Positions 24,211 through 38,460 of a stretch of 64,000 nt of DNA are shown here, in pieces. The notes under the pieces were generated by a model. It searched no databases. It saw only the letters and a list, made by a program, of their open reading frames with translations, and was not told the DNA's origin. The stretch's first letter is position 1; every line of letters begins with the position of its first letter. The position numbers and the translations under genes are program-made. Source of the stretch: Hydractinia symbiolongicarpus (lineage: Eukaryota > Cnidaria > Hydrozoa > Anthoathecata > Hydractiniidae); contig NC_079883.1 of NCBI RefSeq assembly GCF_029227915.1, positions 744,001 through 808,000 on the forward strand. The letters run 5' to 3'.

Positions 24211-25071
24211 ATGAGACTTGTAGTTTTCAAAAATGTTTTCATTTTTGATAAGACGCTGAATAAAAGTAGTTTAATCGCCGGCAAACGAAAACCCGCGATT
24301 TGCCGTAAATCACGGACTCGGCCCGTATAGTCAAAAGTATACAAAGAAAGTACCCTGCGAGTAAACTCATTTCCAGAACGATTTTTTAAATTATCTTTTC
24401 ACCACTAAAACGCACGAGACTTGTAGTTTTCAAAAATGTTTTCATTTTTGATGAGACGCTGAATAAAAGAAGTTTAATCGCCGGCAAACGAAAACCCGCG
24501 ATTTCCCGTAAATCCCGGACTCGGCCCGTATAGTCAAAAGTATACAAAGAAAGTACCCTGCGAGTAAACTCATTTCCAGAACGATTTTTTAAATTATCTT
24601 TTCACCACTAAAACGCACGAGACTTGTAGTTATAAAAAATGTTTTCATTTTTGATGAGACGCTGAATAAAAGAAGTTTAATCGCCGGCAAACGAAAACCC
24701 GCGAATTCCCGTAATTCCCGGACTTGGCCCGTATAGTCAAAAGTATACAAAGAAAATACCCAAGGAGTAAACTCATTTCCCGAACGATTTTTTAAATTAT
24801 TTTTTCACCACTAAAACGTATGAGACTTGTAGTTATCAAAAATGTTTTCATTTTTGATGAGACGCTGAATAAAAGAAGTTTAATCGCCGGCAAACGAAAA
24901 CCCGCGAATTCCCGTAATTCCCGAACTTGGCCCGTATAGTCAAAAACATACAAAGAAAATACCCAAGGAGTAAACTCATTTCCCGAACGATTTTTTAAAT
25001 TATTTTTTCACCACTAACACGCATGAGACTTGTAGTTTTCAAAAATGTTTTCATTTTTGATGAGACGCTGA

Positions 25072-26867
25072 ATAAAAGAAGTTTAATCGCCGGCAAACGA
25101 AAACCCGCGATTTCCCGTAAATCCCGGGCTTGGCCCGTATAGTCAAAAGCATACAAAGAAAATACCCTGCGAGTAAACTCATTTCCAGAACGATTTTTTA
25201 AATTATCTTTTCACCACTAAAACGCACGAGACTTGTAGTTTTCAAAAATGTTTTCATTTTTGATGAGACGCTGAATAAAAGAAGTTTAATCGCCGGCAAA
25301 CGAAAACCCGCGAGTTCCCGTAAATCCCGGTCTCGGCCCGTATAGTCAAAGGTATACAAAGAAAATACTCAGGGAGTAAACTCATTTCCAGACCGATTTT
25401 TTAAATTATTTTTTCACCACTAAAACGGATGAGACCTGTAGTTTCCAAAAATGTTTTCATTTTTGATAAGACGCAGAATAAAAGATGTTTAATCGCCGGC
25501 AAACGAAAACCCGCGATTTTCCGTAAATCCCGGGCTTGGCCCGTATAGTTGAATGTATACAAAGAAAGTACCCTGTGAGTAAACTCATTTCCCGAACGAT
25601 TTTTTAAATTATTTTTTCACCACTAAAACGCATGAGACTTGTAGTCTTCAAAAATGTTTTAATTTTTGATGAGACGCGGAATAAAAGAAGTTTAATCGCC
25701 GGCAAACGAAAACCCGCAATTTCCCGTAAATCCCGGACTCGGCCCGTATAGTCAAAAGCATACAAAGAAAATACCCAGGGAGTAAACTCATTTCCCGAAC
25801 GATTTTTTAAAGTATTTTTTCATCACTAAAACGCATGAGACTTGTAGTTTTCAAAAATGTTTTGATTTTTGGTGAGACGCTTAATGAAAGAGTTTTAATC
25901 GCCGGCAAACAAAAAACCCGCGATTTCCCGTAAATCCCGGGCTTGGCCCGTATAGACGAATGTATACAAAGAAAGTACCCTGTGAGTAAACTTATTTACA
26001 GAACGAATTTTTAAATTATCTTTTCACCACTAAAACGCATGAGACTTGTAATTTTCAAAAATGTTTTCATTTTTGATGAGACGCGGAATAAAAGAAGTTT
26101 AAACGCCGGCAAACGAAAACCCGCGATTTCCCGTAAATCCCGGACTCGGACCGTATAGTCGAGTATATACAAAGAAAATACCCAGGGAGTAAACTCATTT
26201 CCCGAACGATTTTTTAAATTATTTTTTCACCACTAAAACGTATGAGACTTGTAGTTTTCAAAAATGTTTTCATTTTTGATGAGACGCTGAAAAAAAGAAG
26301 TTTAATCGCCGGCAAACGAAAACCCGCGATTTCCCGTAAATCCCGGGCTTGGCCCGTATAGTCGAATGTATACAAAGAAAATACCCAGGGAGTAAACTCA
26401 TTTCCCGCACGATTTTTTGAATTATTTTTTCACCACTAAAACGTATGAGACTTGTAGTTTTAAAAAATGTTTTCATTTTGATGAGACGCGGAATAAAAGA
26501 AGTTTAATCGCCGGCAAACGAAAACCCGCGATTTCCCGTAAATCCCGGACTCGGCCTGTATAGTCAAAAGTATACAAAGAAAGTACCCTGCGAGTAAACT
26601 CATTTCCAGAACGATTTTTTAAATTATCTTTTCACCACTAAAACGCACGAGACTTGTAGTTTTCAAAAATGTTTTCATTTTTGATGAGACGCTGAATAAA
26701 AGAAGTTTAATCGCCGGCAAACGAAAACCCGCGAATTCCCGTAATTCCCGGACTTGGCCCGTATAGTCAAAAGTATACAAAGAAAATACCCAAGGAGTAA
26801 ACTCATTTCCCGAACGATTTTTTAAATTATTTTTTCACCACTAAAACGTATGAGACTTGTAGTTATC
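25072..26867. repeat. Duplicated block, offset 5,280, copy 1
   Basis: Matches 30,352-32,147 base for base wherever I compared lines (1.8 kb). Includes odd marks such as gacgcagaataaaagatg, gtctcggcccg, agtatttttt with catcac, and the cggaccgtatag copy. The left edge is fixed by tcatttttga (25,051) against tcaattttga (30,331), the right edge by agttatcaac (26,861) against agttttaaaa (32,141). The offset is 26 monomers plus 2 bp. Confidence 0.85.
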
Positions 26868-27031
26868 AACAATGTTTTGATTTTTGGTGAGACGCTTAAT
26901 GAAAGAGTTTTAATCGCCGGCAAACAAAAAACCCGCGATTTCCCGTAAATCCCGGGCTTGGCCCGTATAGACGAATGTATACAAAGAAAGTACCCTGTGA
27001 GTAAACTTATTTCCAGAACGAATTTTTAAAG

Positions 27032-30000
27032 TATCTTTTCACCACTAAAACGCATGAGACTTGTAATTTTCAAAAATGTTTTCATTTTTGATGAGACGCG
27101 GAAAAAAAGAAGTTTAATCGCCGGCAAACGAAAACCCGCGATTTCCCGTAAATCCCGGACTCGGCCCGTATAGTCGAGTATATACAAAGAAAATACCCAG
27201 GGAGTAAACTCATTTCCCGAACGATTTTTTAAATTATTTTTTCACCACTAAAACGTATGAGACTTGTAGTTTTCAAAAATGTTTTCATTTTTGATGAGAC
27301 GCTGAAAAAAAGAAGTTTAATCGCCGGCAAACGAAAACCCGCGATTTCCCGTAAATCCCGGGCTTGGCCCGTATAGTCAAAAGTATACAAAGAAAATACT
27401 CAGGGAGTAAACTCATTTCAAGACTGATTTTTTAAATTATCTTTTCACTACTAAAACGCATGAGACTTGTAGTTTTCAAAAATGTTTTCATTTTTGATAA
27501 GACGCTAAATAAAAGATGTTTATTCGCCGGCAAACGAAAACCCGCGATTTCCCGTAAATCCCGGGCTTGGCCCTTATAGTCGAGTATATACAAAGAAAGT
27601 ACCCTGTCTGTAAACTCATTTCCAGAACGATTTTTTAAATTATCTTTTCACCACTAAAACGCATGAGACTTGTAGTTTTCAAAAATGTTTTCAATTTTGA
27701 TGAGACGCGGAATAAAAGAATTTTAATCGCCGGCAAACGAAAACCCGCGATTTCCCGTGAATCCCGGACTCGGCCCGTATAGTCAAAAGTATACAAAGAA
27801 AATACCCCGGGAGTAAACTCATTTCTCGAACGATTTTTTAAATTATTTTCTCACCACTAAAACGCATGAGACTTGTAGTTTTCAGGAATGTTTTTATTTT
27901 TGATGAGACGCTTAATGAAAGAAGTTTAATCGCCGGCAAACGAAAACCCGCGTTTTCCCGTAAATCCCGGGCTTGGCCCGTATAGTCGAGTATATACAAA
28001 GAAAGTACTCTGTCTGTAAACTCATTTCCAGAACGATTTTTTAAATTATCTTTTCACCACTAAAACGCATGAGACTTGTAGTTTTCAAAAAGGTTTTCAT
28101 TTTTGATGAGACGCGGAATAAAAGAAGTTTAATCGCCGGCAAACGAAAACCCGCGATTTCCCGTAAATCCCGGACTCGGCCCGTATAGTCAAAAGTATAC
28201 AAAGAAGGTACCCTGCGAGTAAACTCATTTCCAAAACGATTTTTTAAATTATCTTTTCACCACTAAAACGTACGAGACTTGTAGTTTTCAAAAATGTTTT
28301 CATTTTTGATGAGACGCTGAATAAAAGAAGTTTAATCGCCGGCAAACGAAAACCCGCGATTTCCCGTAAATCCCGGGCTTGGCCCGTATAGTCAAAAGTA
28401 TACAAAGAAAATACTCAGGGAGTAAACTCATTTCAAGACCGATTTTTTAAATTATCTTTTCACCACTAAAACGCATGAGACTTGTAGTTTTCAAAAATGT
28501 TTTCATTTTTGATAAGACGCTAAATAAAAGATGTTTAATCGCCGGCAAACGAAAACCCGCGATTTCCCGTAAATCCCGGGCTTGGCCCTTATAGTCGATT
28601 ATATACAAAGAAAGTACCCTGTCTGTAAACTCATTTCCAGAACGATTTTTTAAATTATCTTTTCACCACTAAAACGCATGAGACTTGTAGTTTTCAAAAA
28701 TGTTTTCAATTTTGATGAGACGCGGAATAAAAGAAGTTTAATCGCCGGCAAACGAAAACCCGCGATTTCCCGTAAATCCCGGACTCGGCCCGTATAGTCA
28801 AAAGTATACAAAGAAAATACCCCGGGAGTAAACTCATTTCTCGAACGATTTTTTAAATTATTTTTTCACCACTAAAACGCATGAGACTTGTAGTTTTTAG
28901 GAATGTTTTTATTTTTGATGAGACGCTTAATGAAAGAAGTTTAATCGCCGGCAAACGAAAACCCGCGTTTTCCCGTAAATACCGGGCTTGGCCCGTATAG
29001 TCGAGTATATACAAAGAAAGTACCCTGTCTGTAAACTCATTTCCAGAACGATTTTTTAAATTATCTTTTCACCACTAAAACGCATGAGACTTGTAGTTTT
29101 CAAAAAGGTTTTCATTTTTGATGAGACGCGGAATAAAAGAAGTTTAATCGCCGGCAAACGAAAACCCGCGATTTCCCGTAAATCCCGGACTCGGCCCGTA
29201 TAGTCAAAAGTATACAAAGAAGGTACCCTGCGAGTAAAATCATTTCCAAAACGATTTTTTAAATTATCTTTTCACCACTAAAACGCACGAGACTTGTAGT
29301 TTTCAAAAATGTTTTCATTTTTGATGAGACGCTGATTAAAAGAAGTTGAATCGCCGGCAAACGAAAACCCGCGAATTCACGTAAATCCCGGACTCGGCCC
29401 GTATAGTCAAAAGTATACAAAGAAAGTACGCAGGGAGTAAACTCATTTCCAGAATGATTTTTTAAATTATCTTTTCACCACTAAAACGCATGAGACTTGT
29501 AGTTTTCAAAAATGTTTTCATTTTTGATGAGACGCTGAATAAAAGATGTTTAATCGCCGGAAATCGAAAACCCGCGTTTTCCCGTAAATCCCGGACTTGG
29601 CCCGTATAGTCAAAAGTATACAAAGAAAGTACCCAGGGAGTAAACTCATTTCCCGAACGATTTTTTAAATTATTTTTTCACCACTAAGACGCATGAGACT
29701 TGTAGTTTTCAGGAATGTTTTCATTTTTGATGAGACGCTTAATGAAAGAAGTTTAATCGCCGGCAAACGAAAACCCGCGTTTTCCCGTAAATCCCGGGCT
29801 TGGCCCGTATAGTCGAGTATATACAAAAAAAAGTACCCTGTCTGTAAACTCATTTTCAGAACGATTTTTTAAATTATCTTTTCACCACTAAAACGCACGA
29901 GACTTGTAGTTTTGAAAAATGTTTTCATTTTTGATGAGACGCTGAATAAAAGAAGTTTAATCGCCGGCAAACGAAAACCCGCGAATTCACGTAAATCCCG

Positions 30001-30399
30001 GACTCGGCCCGTATAGTCAAAAGTATACAAAGAAAATACCCAAGGAGTAAACTCATTTCCCGAACGATTTTTTAAATTATTTTTTCACCACTAAAACGTA
30101 TGAGACTTGTAGTTATCAAAAATGTTTTCATTTTTGATGAGACGCTGAATAAAAGAAGTTTAATCGCCGGCAAACGAAAACCCGCGATTTCCCGTAAATC
30201 CCGGGCTTGGCCCGTATAGTCGAATGTATACAAAGAAAATACCCAGGGAGTAAACTCATTTCCCGAACGATTTTTTAAATTATCTTTTCACCACTAAAAC
30301 GCATGAGACTTGTAGTTTTCAAAAATGTTTTCAATTTTGATGAGACGCGGAATAAAAGAAGTTTAATCGCCGGCAAACGAAAACCCGCGATTTCCCGTA
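27032..30399. repeat. 3.4-kb duplicated block, offset 6,092, copy 1
   Basis: Matches 33,124-36,491 almost exactly, offset 30 monomers plus 2 bp. Shared rare marks are caagactgatttttt (27,419 and 33,511), tttattcgcc, ggcccttatagtcga and the run of eight As before gtaccctg (29,826 and 35,918). The only difference I saw is gtagttttcaaaaa near 29,298 against gtagtttttaaaaa near 35,390. Confidence 0.88.
27360..29390. repeat. 5-monomer higher-order repeat (1,015 bp)
   Basis: The segment 27,361-28,375 recurs from 28,376 (offset 1,015, exactly five monomers). Shared order of types: tactcaggg with ttcaaga, then gataagacgctaaat, then ggcccttatag, then tcaattttgatg, then caggaatg, then aaaaaggtttt. Small changes such as caagactg/caagaccg separate the units. 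The whole pair was later copied by the 6,092 duplication. Confidence 0.8.
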
Positions 30400-32147
30400 A
30401 ATCCCGGGCTTGGCCCGTATAGTCAAAAGCATACAAAGAAAATACCCTGCGAGTAAACTCATTTCCAGAACGATTTTTTAAATTATCTTTTCACCACTAA
30501 AACGCACGAGACTTGTAGTTTTCAAAAATGTTTTCATTTTTGATGAGACGCTGAATAAAAGAAGTTTAATCGCCGGCAAACGAAAACCCGCGAGTTCCCG
30601 TAAATCCCGGTCTCGGCCCGTATAGTCAAAGGTATACAAAGAAAATACTCAGGGAGTAAACTCATTTCCAGACCGATTTTTTAAATTATTTTTTCACCAC
30701 TAAAACGGATGAGACCTGTAGTTTCCAAAAATGTTTTCATTTTTGATAAGACGCAGAATAAAAGATGTTTAATCGCCGGCAAACGAAAACCCGCGATTTT
30801 CCGTAAATCCCGGGCTTGGCCCGTATAGTTGAATGTATACAAAGAAAGTACCCTGTGAGTAAACTCATTTCCCGAACGATTTTTTAAATTATTTTTTCAC
30901 CACTAAAACGCATGAGACTTGTAGTCTTCAAAAATGTTTTAATTTTTGATGAGACGCGGAATAAAAGAAGTTTAATCGCCGGCAAACGAAAACCCGCAAT
31001 TTCCCGTAAATCCCGGACTCGGCCCGTATAGTCAAAAGCATACAAAGAAAATACCCAGGGAGTAAACTCATTTCCCGAACGATTTTTTAAAGTATTTTTT
31101 CATCACTAAAACGCATGAGACTTGTAGTTTTCAAAAATGTTTTGATTTTTGGTGAGACGCTTAATGAAAGAGTTTTAATCGCCGGCAAACAAAAAACCCG
31201 CGATTTCCCGTAAATCCCGGGCTTGGCCCGTATAGACGAATGTATACAAAGAAAGTACCCTGTGAGTAAACTTATTTACAGAACGAATTTTTAAATTATC
31301 TTTTCACCACTAAAACGCATGAGACTTGTAATTTTCAAAAATGTTTTCATTTTTGATGAGACGCGGAATAAAAGAAGTTTAAACGCCGGCAAACGAAAAC
31401 CCGCGATTTCCCGTAAATCCCGGACTCGGACCGTATAGTCGAGTATATACAAAGAAAATACCCAGGGAGTAAACTCATTTCCCGAACGATTTTTTAAATT
31501 ATTTTTTCACCACTAAAACGTATGAGACTTGTAGTTTTCAAAAATGTTTTCATTTTTGATGAGACGCTGAAAAAAAGAAGTTTAATCGCCGGCAAACGAA
31601 AACCCGCGATTTCCCGTAAATCCCGGGCTTGGCCCGTATAGTCGAATGTATACAAAGAAAATACCCAGGGAGTAAACTCATTTCCCGCACGATTTTTTGA
31701 ATTATTTTTTCACCACTAAAACGTATGAGACTTGTAGTTTTAAAAAATGTTTTCATTTTGATGAGACGCGGAATAAAAGAAGTTTAATCGCCGGCAAACG
31801 AAAACCCGCGATTTCCCGTAAATCCCGGACTCGGCCTGTATAGTCAAAAGTATACAAAGAAAGTACCCTGCGAGTAAACTCATTTCCAGAACGATTTTTT
31901 AAATTATCTTTTCACCACTAAAACGCACGAGACTTGTAGTTTTCAAAAATGTTTTCATTTTTGATGAGACGCTGAATAAAAGAAGTTTAATCGCCGGCAA
32001 ACGAAAACCCGCGAATTCCCGTAATTCCCGGACTTGGCCCGTATAGTCAAAAGTATACAAAGAAAATACCCAAGGAGTAAACTCATTTCCCGAACGATTT
32101 TTTAAATTATTTTTTCACCACTAAAACGTATGAGACTTGTAGTTTTA
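30352..32147. repeat. Duplicated block, offset 5,280, copy 2
   Basis: Second copy of 25,072-26,867. Just after it, two monomers (about 405 bp, 32,147-32,550) repeat the preceding two. This shifts the offset from 5,280 to 5,685 for the following agttatcaacaatgttttga monomer (26,861 and 32,546). Confidence 0.85.
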
Positions 32148-33123
32148 AAAAATGTTTTCATTTTGATGAGACGCGGAATAAAAGAAGTTTAATCGCCGGC
32201 AAACGAAAACCCGCGATTTCCCGTAAATCCCGGACTCGGCCTGTATAGTCAAAAGTATACAAAGAAAGTACCCTGCGAGTAAACTCATTTCCAGAACGAT
32301 TTTTTAAATTATCTTTTCACCACTAAAACGCACGAGACTTGTAGTTTTCAAAAATGTTTTCATTTTTGATGAGACGCTGAATAAAAGAAGTTTAATCGCC
32401 GGCAAACGAAAACCCGCAAATTCCCGTAATTCCCGGACTTGGCCCGTATAGTCAAAAGTATACAAAGAAAATACCCAAGGAGTAAACTCATTTCCCGAAC
32501 GATTTTTTAAATTATTTTTTCACCACTAAAACGTATGAGACTTGTAGTTATCAACAATGTTTTGATTTTTGGTGAGACGCTTAATGAAAGAGTTTTAATC
32601 GCCGGCAAACAAAAAACCCGCGATTTCCCGTAAATCCCGGGCTTGGCCCGTATAGACGAATGTATACAAAGAAAGTACCCTGTGAGTAAACTTATTTCCA
32701 GAACGAATTTTTAAAGTATCTTTTCACCACTAAAACGCATGAGACTTGTAATTTTCAAAAATGTTTTCATTTTTGATGAGACGCGGAATAAAAGAAGTTT
32801 AATCGCCGGCAAACGAAAACCCGCAATTTCCCGTAAATCCCGGACTCGGCCCGTATAGTCAAAAGCATACAAAGAAAATACCCAGGGAGTAAACTCATTT
32901 CCCGAACGATTTTTTAAAGTATTTTTTCATCACTAAAACGCATGAGACTTGTAGTTTTCAAAAATGTTTTCATTTTTGATGAGACGCTTAATGAAAGAGG
33001 TTTAATCGCCGGCAAACAAAAAACCCGCGATTTCCCGTAAATCCCGGGCTTGGCCCGTATAGACGAATGTATACAAAGAAAGTACCCTGTGAGTAAACTC
33101 ATTTCCAGAACGAATTTTTAAAT

Positions 33124-36100
33124 TATCTTTTCACCACTAAAACGCATGAGACTTGTAATTTTCAAAAATGTTTTCATTTTTGATGAGACGCGGAAAAAAA
33201 GAAGTTTAATCGCCGGCAAACGAAAACCCGCGATTTCCCGTAAATCCCGGACTCGGCCCGTATAGTCGAGTATATACAAAGAAAATACCCAGGGAGTAAA
33301 CTCATTTCCCGAACGATTTTTTAAATTATTTTTTCACCACTAAAACGTATGAGACTTGTAGTTTTCAAAAATGTTTTCATTTTTGATGAGACGCTGAAAA
33401 AAAGAAGTTTAATCGCCGGCAAACGAAAACCCGCGATTTCCCGTAAATCCCGGGCTTGGCCCGTATAGTCAAAAGTATACAAAGAAAATACTCAGGGAGT
33501 AAACTCATTTCAAGACTGATTTTTTAAATTATCTTTTCACTACTAAAACGCATGAGACTTGTAGTTTTCAAAAATGTTTTCATTTTTGATAAGACGCTAA
33601 ATAAAAGATGTTTATTCGCCGGCAAACGAAAACCCGCGATTTCCCGTAAATCCCGGGCTTGGCCCTTATAGTCGAGTATATACAAAGAAAGTACCCTGTC
33701 TGTAAACTCATTTCCAGAACGATTTTTTAAATTATCTTTTCACCACTAAAACGCATGAGACTTGTAGTTTTCAAAAATGTTTTCAATTTTGATGAGACGC
33801 GGAATAAAAGAATTTTAATCGCCGGCAAACGAAAACCCGCGATTTCCCGTGAATCCCGGACTCGGCCCGTATAGTCAAAAGTATACAAAGAAAATACCCC
33901 GGGAGTAAACTCATTTCTCGAACGATTTTTTAAATTATTTTCTCACCACTAAAACGCATGAGACTTGTAGTTTTCAGGAATGTTTTTATTTTTGATGAGA
34001 CGCTTAATGAAAGAAGTTTAATCGCCGGCAAACGAAAACCCGCGTTTTCCCGTAAATCCCGGGCTTGGCCCGTATAGTCGAGTATATACAAAGAAAGTAC
34101 TCTGTCTGTAAACTCATTTCCAGAACGATTTTTTAAATTATCTTTTCACCACTAAAACGCATGAGACTTGTAGTTTTCAAAAAGGTTTTCATTTTTGATG
34201 AGACGCGGAATAAAAGAAGTTTAATCGCCGGCAAACGAAAACCCGCGATTTCCCGTAAATCCCGGACTCGGCCCGTATAGTCAAAAGTATACAAAGAAGG
34301 TACCCTGCGAGTAAACTCATTTCCAAAACGATTTTTTAAATTATCTTTTCACCACTAAAACGTACGAGACTTGTAGTTTTCAAAAATGTTTTCATTTTTG
34401 ATGAGACGCTGAATAAAAGAAGTTTAATCGCCGGCAAACGAAAACCCGCGATTTCCCGTAAATCCCGGGCTTGGCCCGTATAGTCAAAAGTATACAAAGA
34501 AAATACTCAGGGAGTAAACTCATTTCAAGACCGATTTTTTAAATTATCTTTTCACCACTAAAACGCATGAGACTTGTAGTTTTCAAAAATGTTTTCATTT
34601 TTGATAAGACGCTAAATAAAAGATGTTTAATCGCCGGCAAACGAAAACCCGCGATTTCCCGTAAATCCCGGGCTTGGCCCTTATAGTCGATTATATACAA
34701 AGAAAGTACCCTGTCTGTAAACTCATTTCCAGAACGATTTTTTAAATTATCTTTTCACCACTAAAACGCATGAGACTTGTAGTTTTCAAAAATGTTTTCA
34801 ATTTTGATGAGACGCGGAATAAAAGAAGTTTAATCGCCGGCAAACGAAAACCCGCGATTTCCCGTAAATCCCGGACTCGGCCCGTATAGTCAAAAGTATA
34901 CAAAGAAAATACCCCGGGAGTAAACTCATTTCTCGAACGATTTTTTAAATTATTTTTTCACCACTAAAACGCATGAGACTTGTAGTTTTTAGGAATGTTT
35001 TTATTTTTGATGAGACGCTTAATGAAAGAAGTTTAATCGCCGGCAAACGAAAACCCGCGTTTTCCCGTAAATACCGGGCTTGGCCCGTATAGTCGAGTAT
35101 ATACAAAGAAAGTACCCTGTCTGTAAACTCATTTCCAGAACGATTTTTTAAATTATCTTTTCACCACTAAAACGCATGAGACTTGTAGTTTTCAAAAAGG
35201 TTTTCATTTTTGATGAGACGCGGAATAAAAGAAGTTTAATCGCCGGCAAACGAAAACCCGCGATTTCCCGTAAATCCCGGACTCGGCCCGTATAGTCAAA
35301 AGTATACAAAGAAGGTACCCTGCGAGTAAAATCATTTCCAAAACGATTTTTTAAATTATCTTTTCACCACTAAAACGCACGAGACTTGTAGTTTTTAAAA
35401 ATGTTTTCATTTTTGATGAGACGCTGATTAAAAGAAGTTGAATCGCCGGCAAACGAAAACCCGCGAATTCACGTAAATCCCGGACTCGGCCCGTATAGTC
35501 AAAAGTATACAAAGAAAGTACGCAGGGAGTAAACTCATTTCCAGAATGATTTTTTAAATTATCTTTTCACCACTAAAACGCATGAGACTTGTAGTTTTCA
35601 AAAATGTTTTCATTTTTGATGAGACGCTGAATAAAAGATGTTTAATCGCCGGAAATCGAAAACCCGCGTTTTCCCGTAAATCCCGGACTTGGCCCGTATA
35701 GTCAAAAGTATACAAAGAAAGTACCCAGGGAGTAAACTCATTTCCCGAACGATTTTTTAAATTATTTTTTCACCACTAAGACGCATGAGACTTGTAGTTT
35801 TCAGGAATGTTTTCATTTTTGATGAGACGCTTAATGAAAGAAGTTTAATCGCCGGCAAACGAAAACCCGCGTTTTCCCGTAAATCCCGGGCTTGGCCCGT
35901 ATAGTCGAGTATATACAAAAAAAAGTACCCTGTCTGTAAACTCATTTTCAGAACGATTTTTTAAATTATCTTTTCACCACTAAAACGCACGAGACTTGTA
36001 GTTTTGAAAAATGTTTTCATTTTTGATGAGACGCTGAATAAAAGAAGTTTAATCGCCGGCAAACGAAAACCCGCGAATTCACGTAAATCCCGGACTCGGC

Positions 36101-36491
36101 CCGTATAGTCAAAAGTATACAAAGAAAATACCCAAGGAGTAAACTCATTTCCCGAACGATTTTTTAAATTATTTTTTCACCACTAAAACGTATGAGACTT
36201 GTAGTTATCAAAAATGTTTTCATTTTTGATGAGACGCTGAATAAAAGAAGTTTAATCGCCGGCAAACGAAAACCCGCGATTTCCCGTAAATCCCGGGCTT
36301 GGCCCGTATAGTCGAATGTATACAAAGAAAATACCCAGGGAGTAAACTCATTTCCCGAACGATTTTTTAAATTATCTTTTCACCACTAAAACGCATGAGA
36401 CTTGTAGTTTTCAAAAATGTTTTCAATTTTGATGAGACGCGGAATAAAAGAAGTTTAATCGCCGGCAAACGAAAACCCGCGATTTCCCGTG
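33124..36491. repeat. 3.4-kb duplicated block, offset 6,092, copy 2
   Basis: Second copy of 27,032-30,399. The left edge is set by aaagtatc (27,028) against aaattatc (33,120), the right edge by cccgtaaatcccggg against cccgtgaatcccgga near 36,490. Confidence 0.88.
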
Positions 36492-38460
36492 AATCCCGGA
36501 CTCGGCCCGTATAGTCAAAAGTATACAAAGAAAATACCCCGGGAGTAAACTCATTTCTCGAACGATTTTTTAAATTATTTTTTCACCACTAAAACGCATG
36601 AGACTTGTAGTTTTCAGGAATGTTTTTATTTTTGATGAGACGCTTAATGAAAGAAGTTTAATCGCCGGCAAACGAAAACCCGCGTTTTCCCGTAAATCCC
36701 GGGCTTGGCCCGTATAGTCGAGTATATACAAAGAAAGTACCCTGTCTGTAAACTCATTTCCAGTACGATTTTTTAAATTATCTTTTCACCACGAAAACGC
36801 ATGAGACTTGTAGTTTTCAAAAAGGTTTTCATTTTTGATGAGACGCGGAATAAAAGAAGTTTAATCGCCGGCAAACGAAAACCCGCGATTTCGCGTAAAT
36901 CCCGGACTCGGCCCGTATAGTCAAAAGTATACAAAGAAGGTACCCTGCGAGTAAAGTCATTTACAAAACGATTTTTTAAATTATCTTTTCACCACTAAAA
37001 CGCACGAGACTTGTAGTTTTCAAAAATGTTTTCATTTTTGATGAGACGCTGAATAAAAGAAGTTGAATCGCCGGCAAACGAAAACCCGCGAATTCACGTA
37101 AATCCCGGACTCGGCCCGTATAGTCAAAAGTATACAAAGAAAATACGCAGGGAGTAAACTCATTTCCAGAAGGATTTTTTAAATTATCTTTTCACCACTA
37201 AAACGCATGAGACTTGTAGTTTTCAAAAAGGTTTTCATTTTTGATGAGACGCGGAATAAAAGAAGTTTAATCGCCGGCAAACGAAAACCCGCGATTTCCC
37301 GTAAATCCCGGACTCGGCCCGTATAGTCAAAAGTATACAAAGAAGGTACCCTGCGAGTAAAGTCATTTCCAAAACGATTTTTTAAATTATCTTTTCACCA
37401 CTAAAACGCACGAGACTTGTAGTTTTCAAAAATGTTTTCAATTTTGATGAGACGCGGAATAAAAGAAGTTTAATCGCCGGCAAACGAAAACCCGCGATTT
37501 CCCGTGAATCCCGGACTCGGCCCGTATAGTCAAAAGTATACAAAGAAAATACCCCGGGAGTAAACTCATTTCTCGAACGATTTTTTAAATTATTTTTTCA
37601 CCACTAAAACGCATGAGACTTGTAGTTTTCAGGAATGTTTTTATTTTTGATGAGACGCTTAATGAAAGAAGTTTAATCGCCGGCAAACGAAAACCCGCGT
37701 TTTCCCGTAAATCCCGGGCTTGGCCCGTATAGTCGAGTATATACAAAGAAAGTACCCTGTCTGTAAACTCATTTCCAGTACGATTTTTTAAATTATCTTT
37801 TCACCACTAAAACGCATGAGACTTGTAGTTTTCAAAAAGGTTTTCATTTTTGATGAGACGCGGAATAAAAGAAGTTTAATCGCCGGCAAACGAAAACCCG
37901 CGATTTCGCGTAAATCCCGGACTCGGCCCGTATAGTCAAAAGTATACAAAGAAGGTACCCTGCGAGTAAAGTCATTTACAAAACGATTTTTTAAATTATC
38001 TTTTCACCACTAAAACGCACGAGACTTGTAGTTTTCAAAAATGTTTTCATTTTTGATGAGACGCTGAATAAAAGAAGTTGAATCGCCGGCAAACGAAAAC
38101 CCGCGAATTCACGTAAATCCCGGACTCGGCCCGTATAGTCAAAAGTATACAAAGAAAATACGCAGGGAGTAAACTCATTTCCAGAACGATTTTTTAAATT
38201 ATCTTTTCACCACTAAAACGCATGAGACTTGTAGTTTTCAAAAAGGTTTTCATTTTTGATGAGACGCGGAATAAAAGAAGTTTAATCGCCGGCAAACGAA
38301 AACCCGCGATTTCCCGTAAATCCCGGACTCGGCCCGTATAGTCAAAAGTATACAAAGAAGGTACCCTGCGAGTAAAGTCATTTCCAAAACGATTTTTTAA
38401 ATTATCTTTTCACCACTAAAACGCACGAGACTTGTAGTTTTCAAAAATGTTTTCATTTTT
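36430..38460. repeat. 5-monomer higher-order repeat, second site
   Basis: A unit of 1,015 bp is present twice, with ccagtacgatt at 36,760 and 37,775 as the clearest shared mark. Others are gatttcgcgtaaatc, gtcatttacaaaacg and tcaattttgatg. The units differ at a few bases, for example agaaggatttttt near 37,167 against agaacgatttttt near 38,182. Confidence 0.8.
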
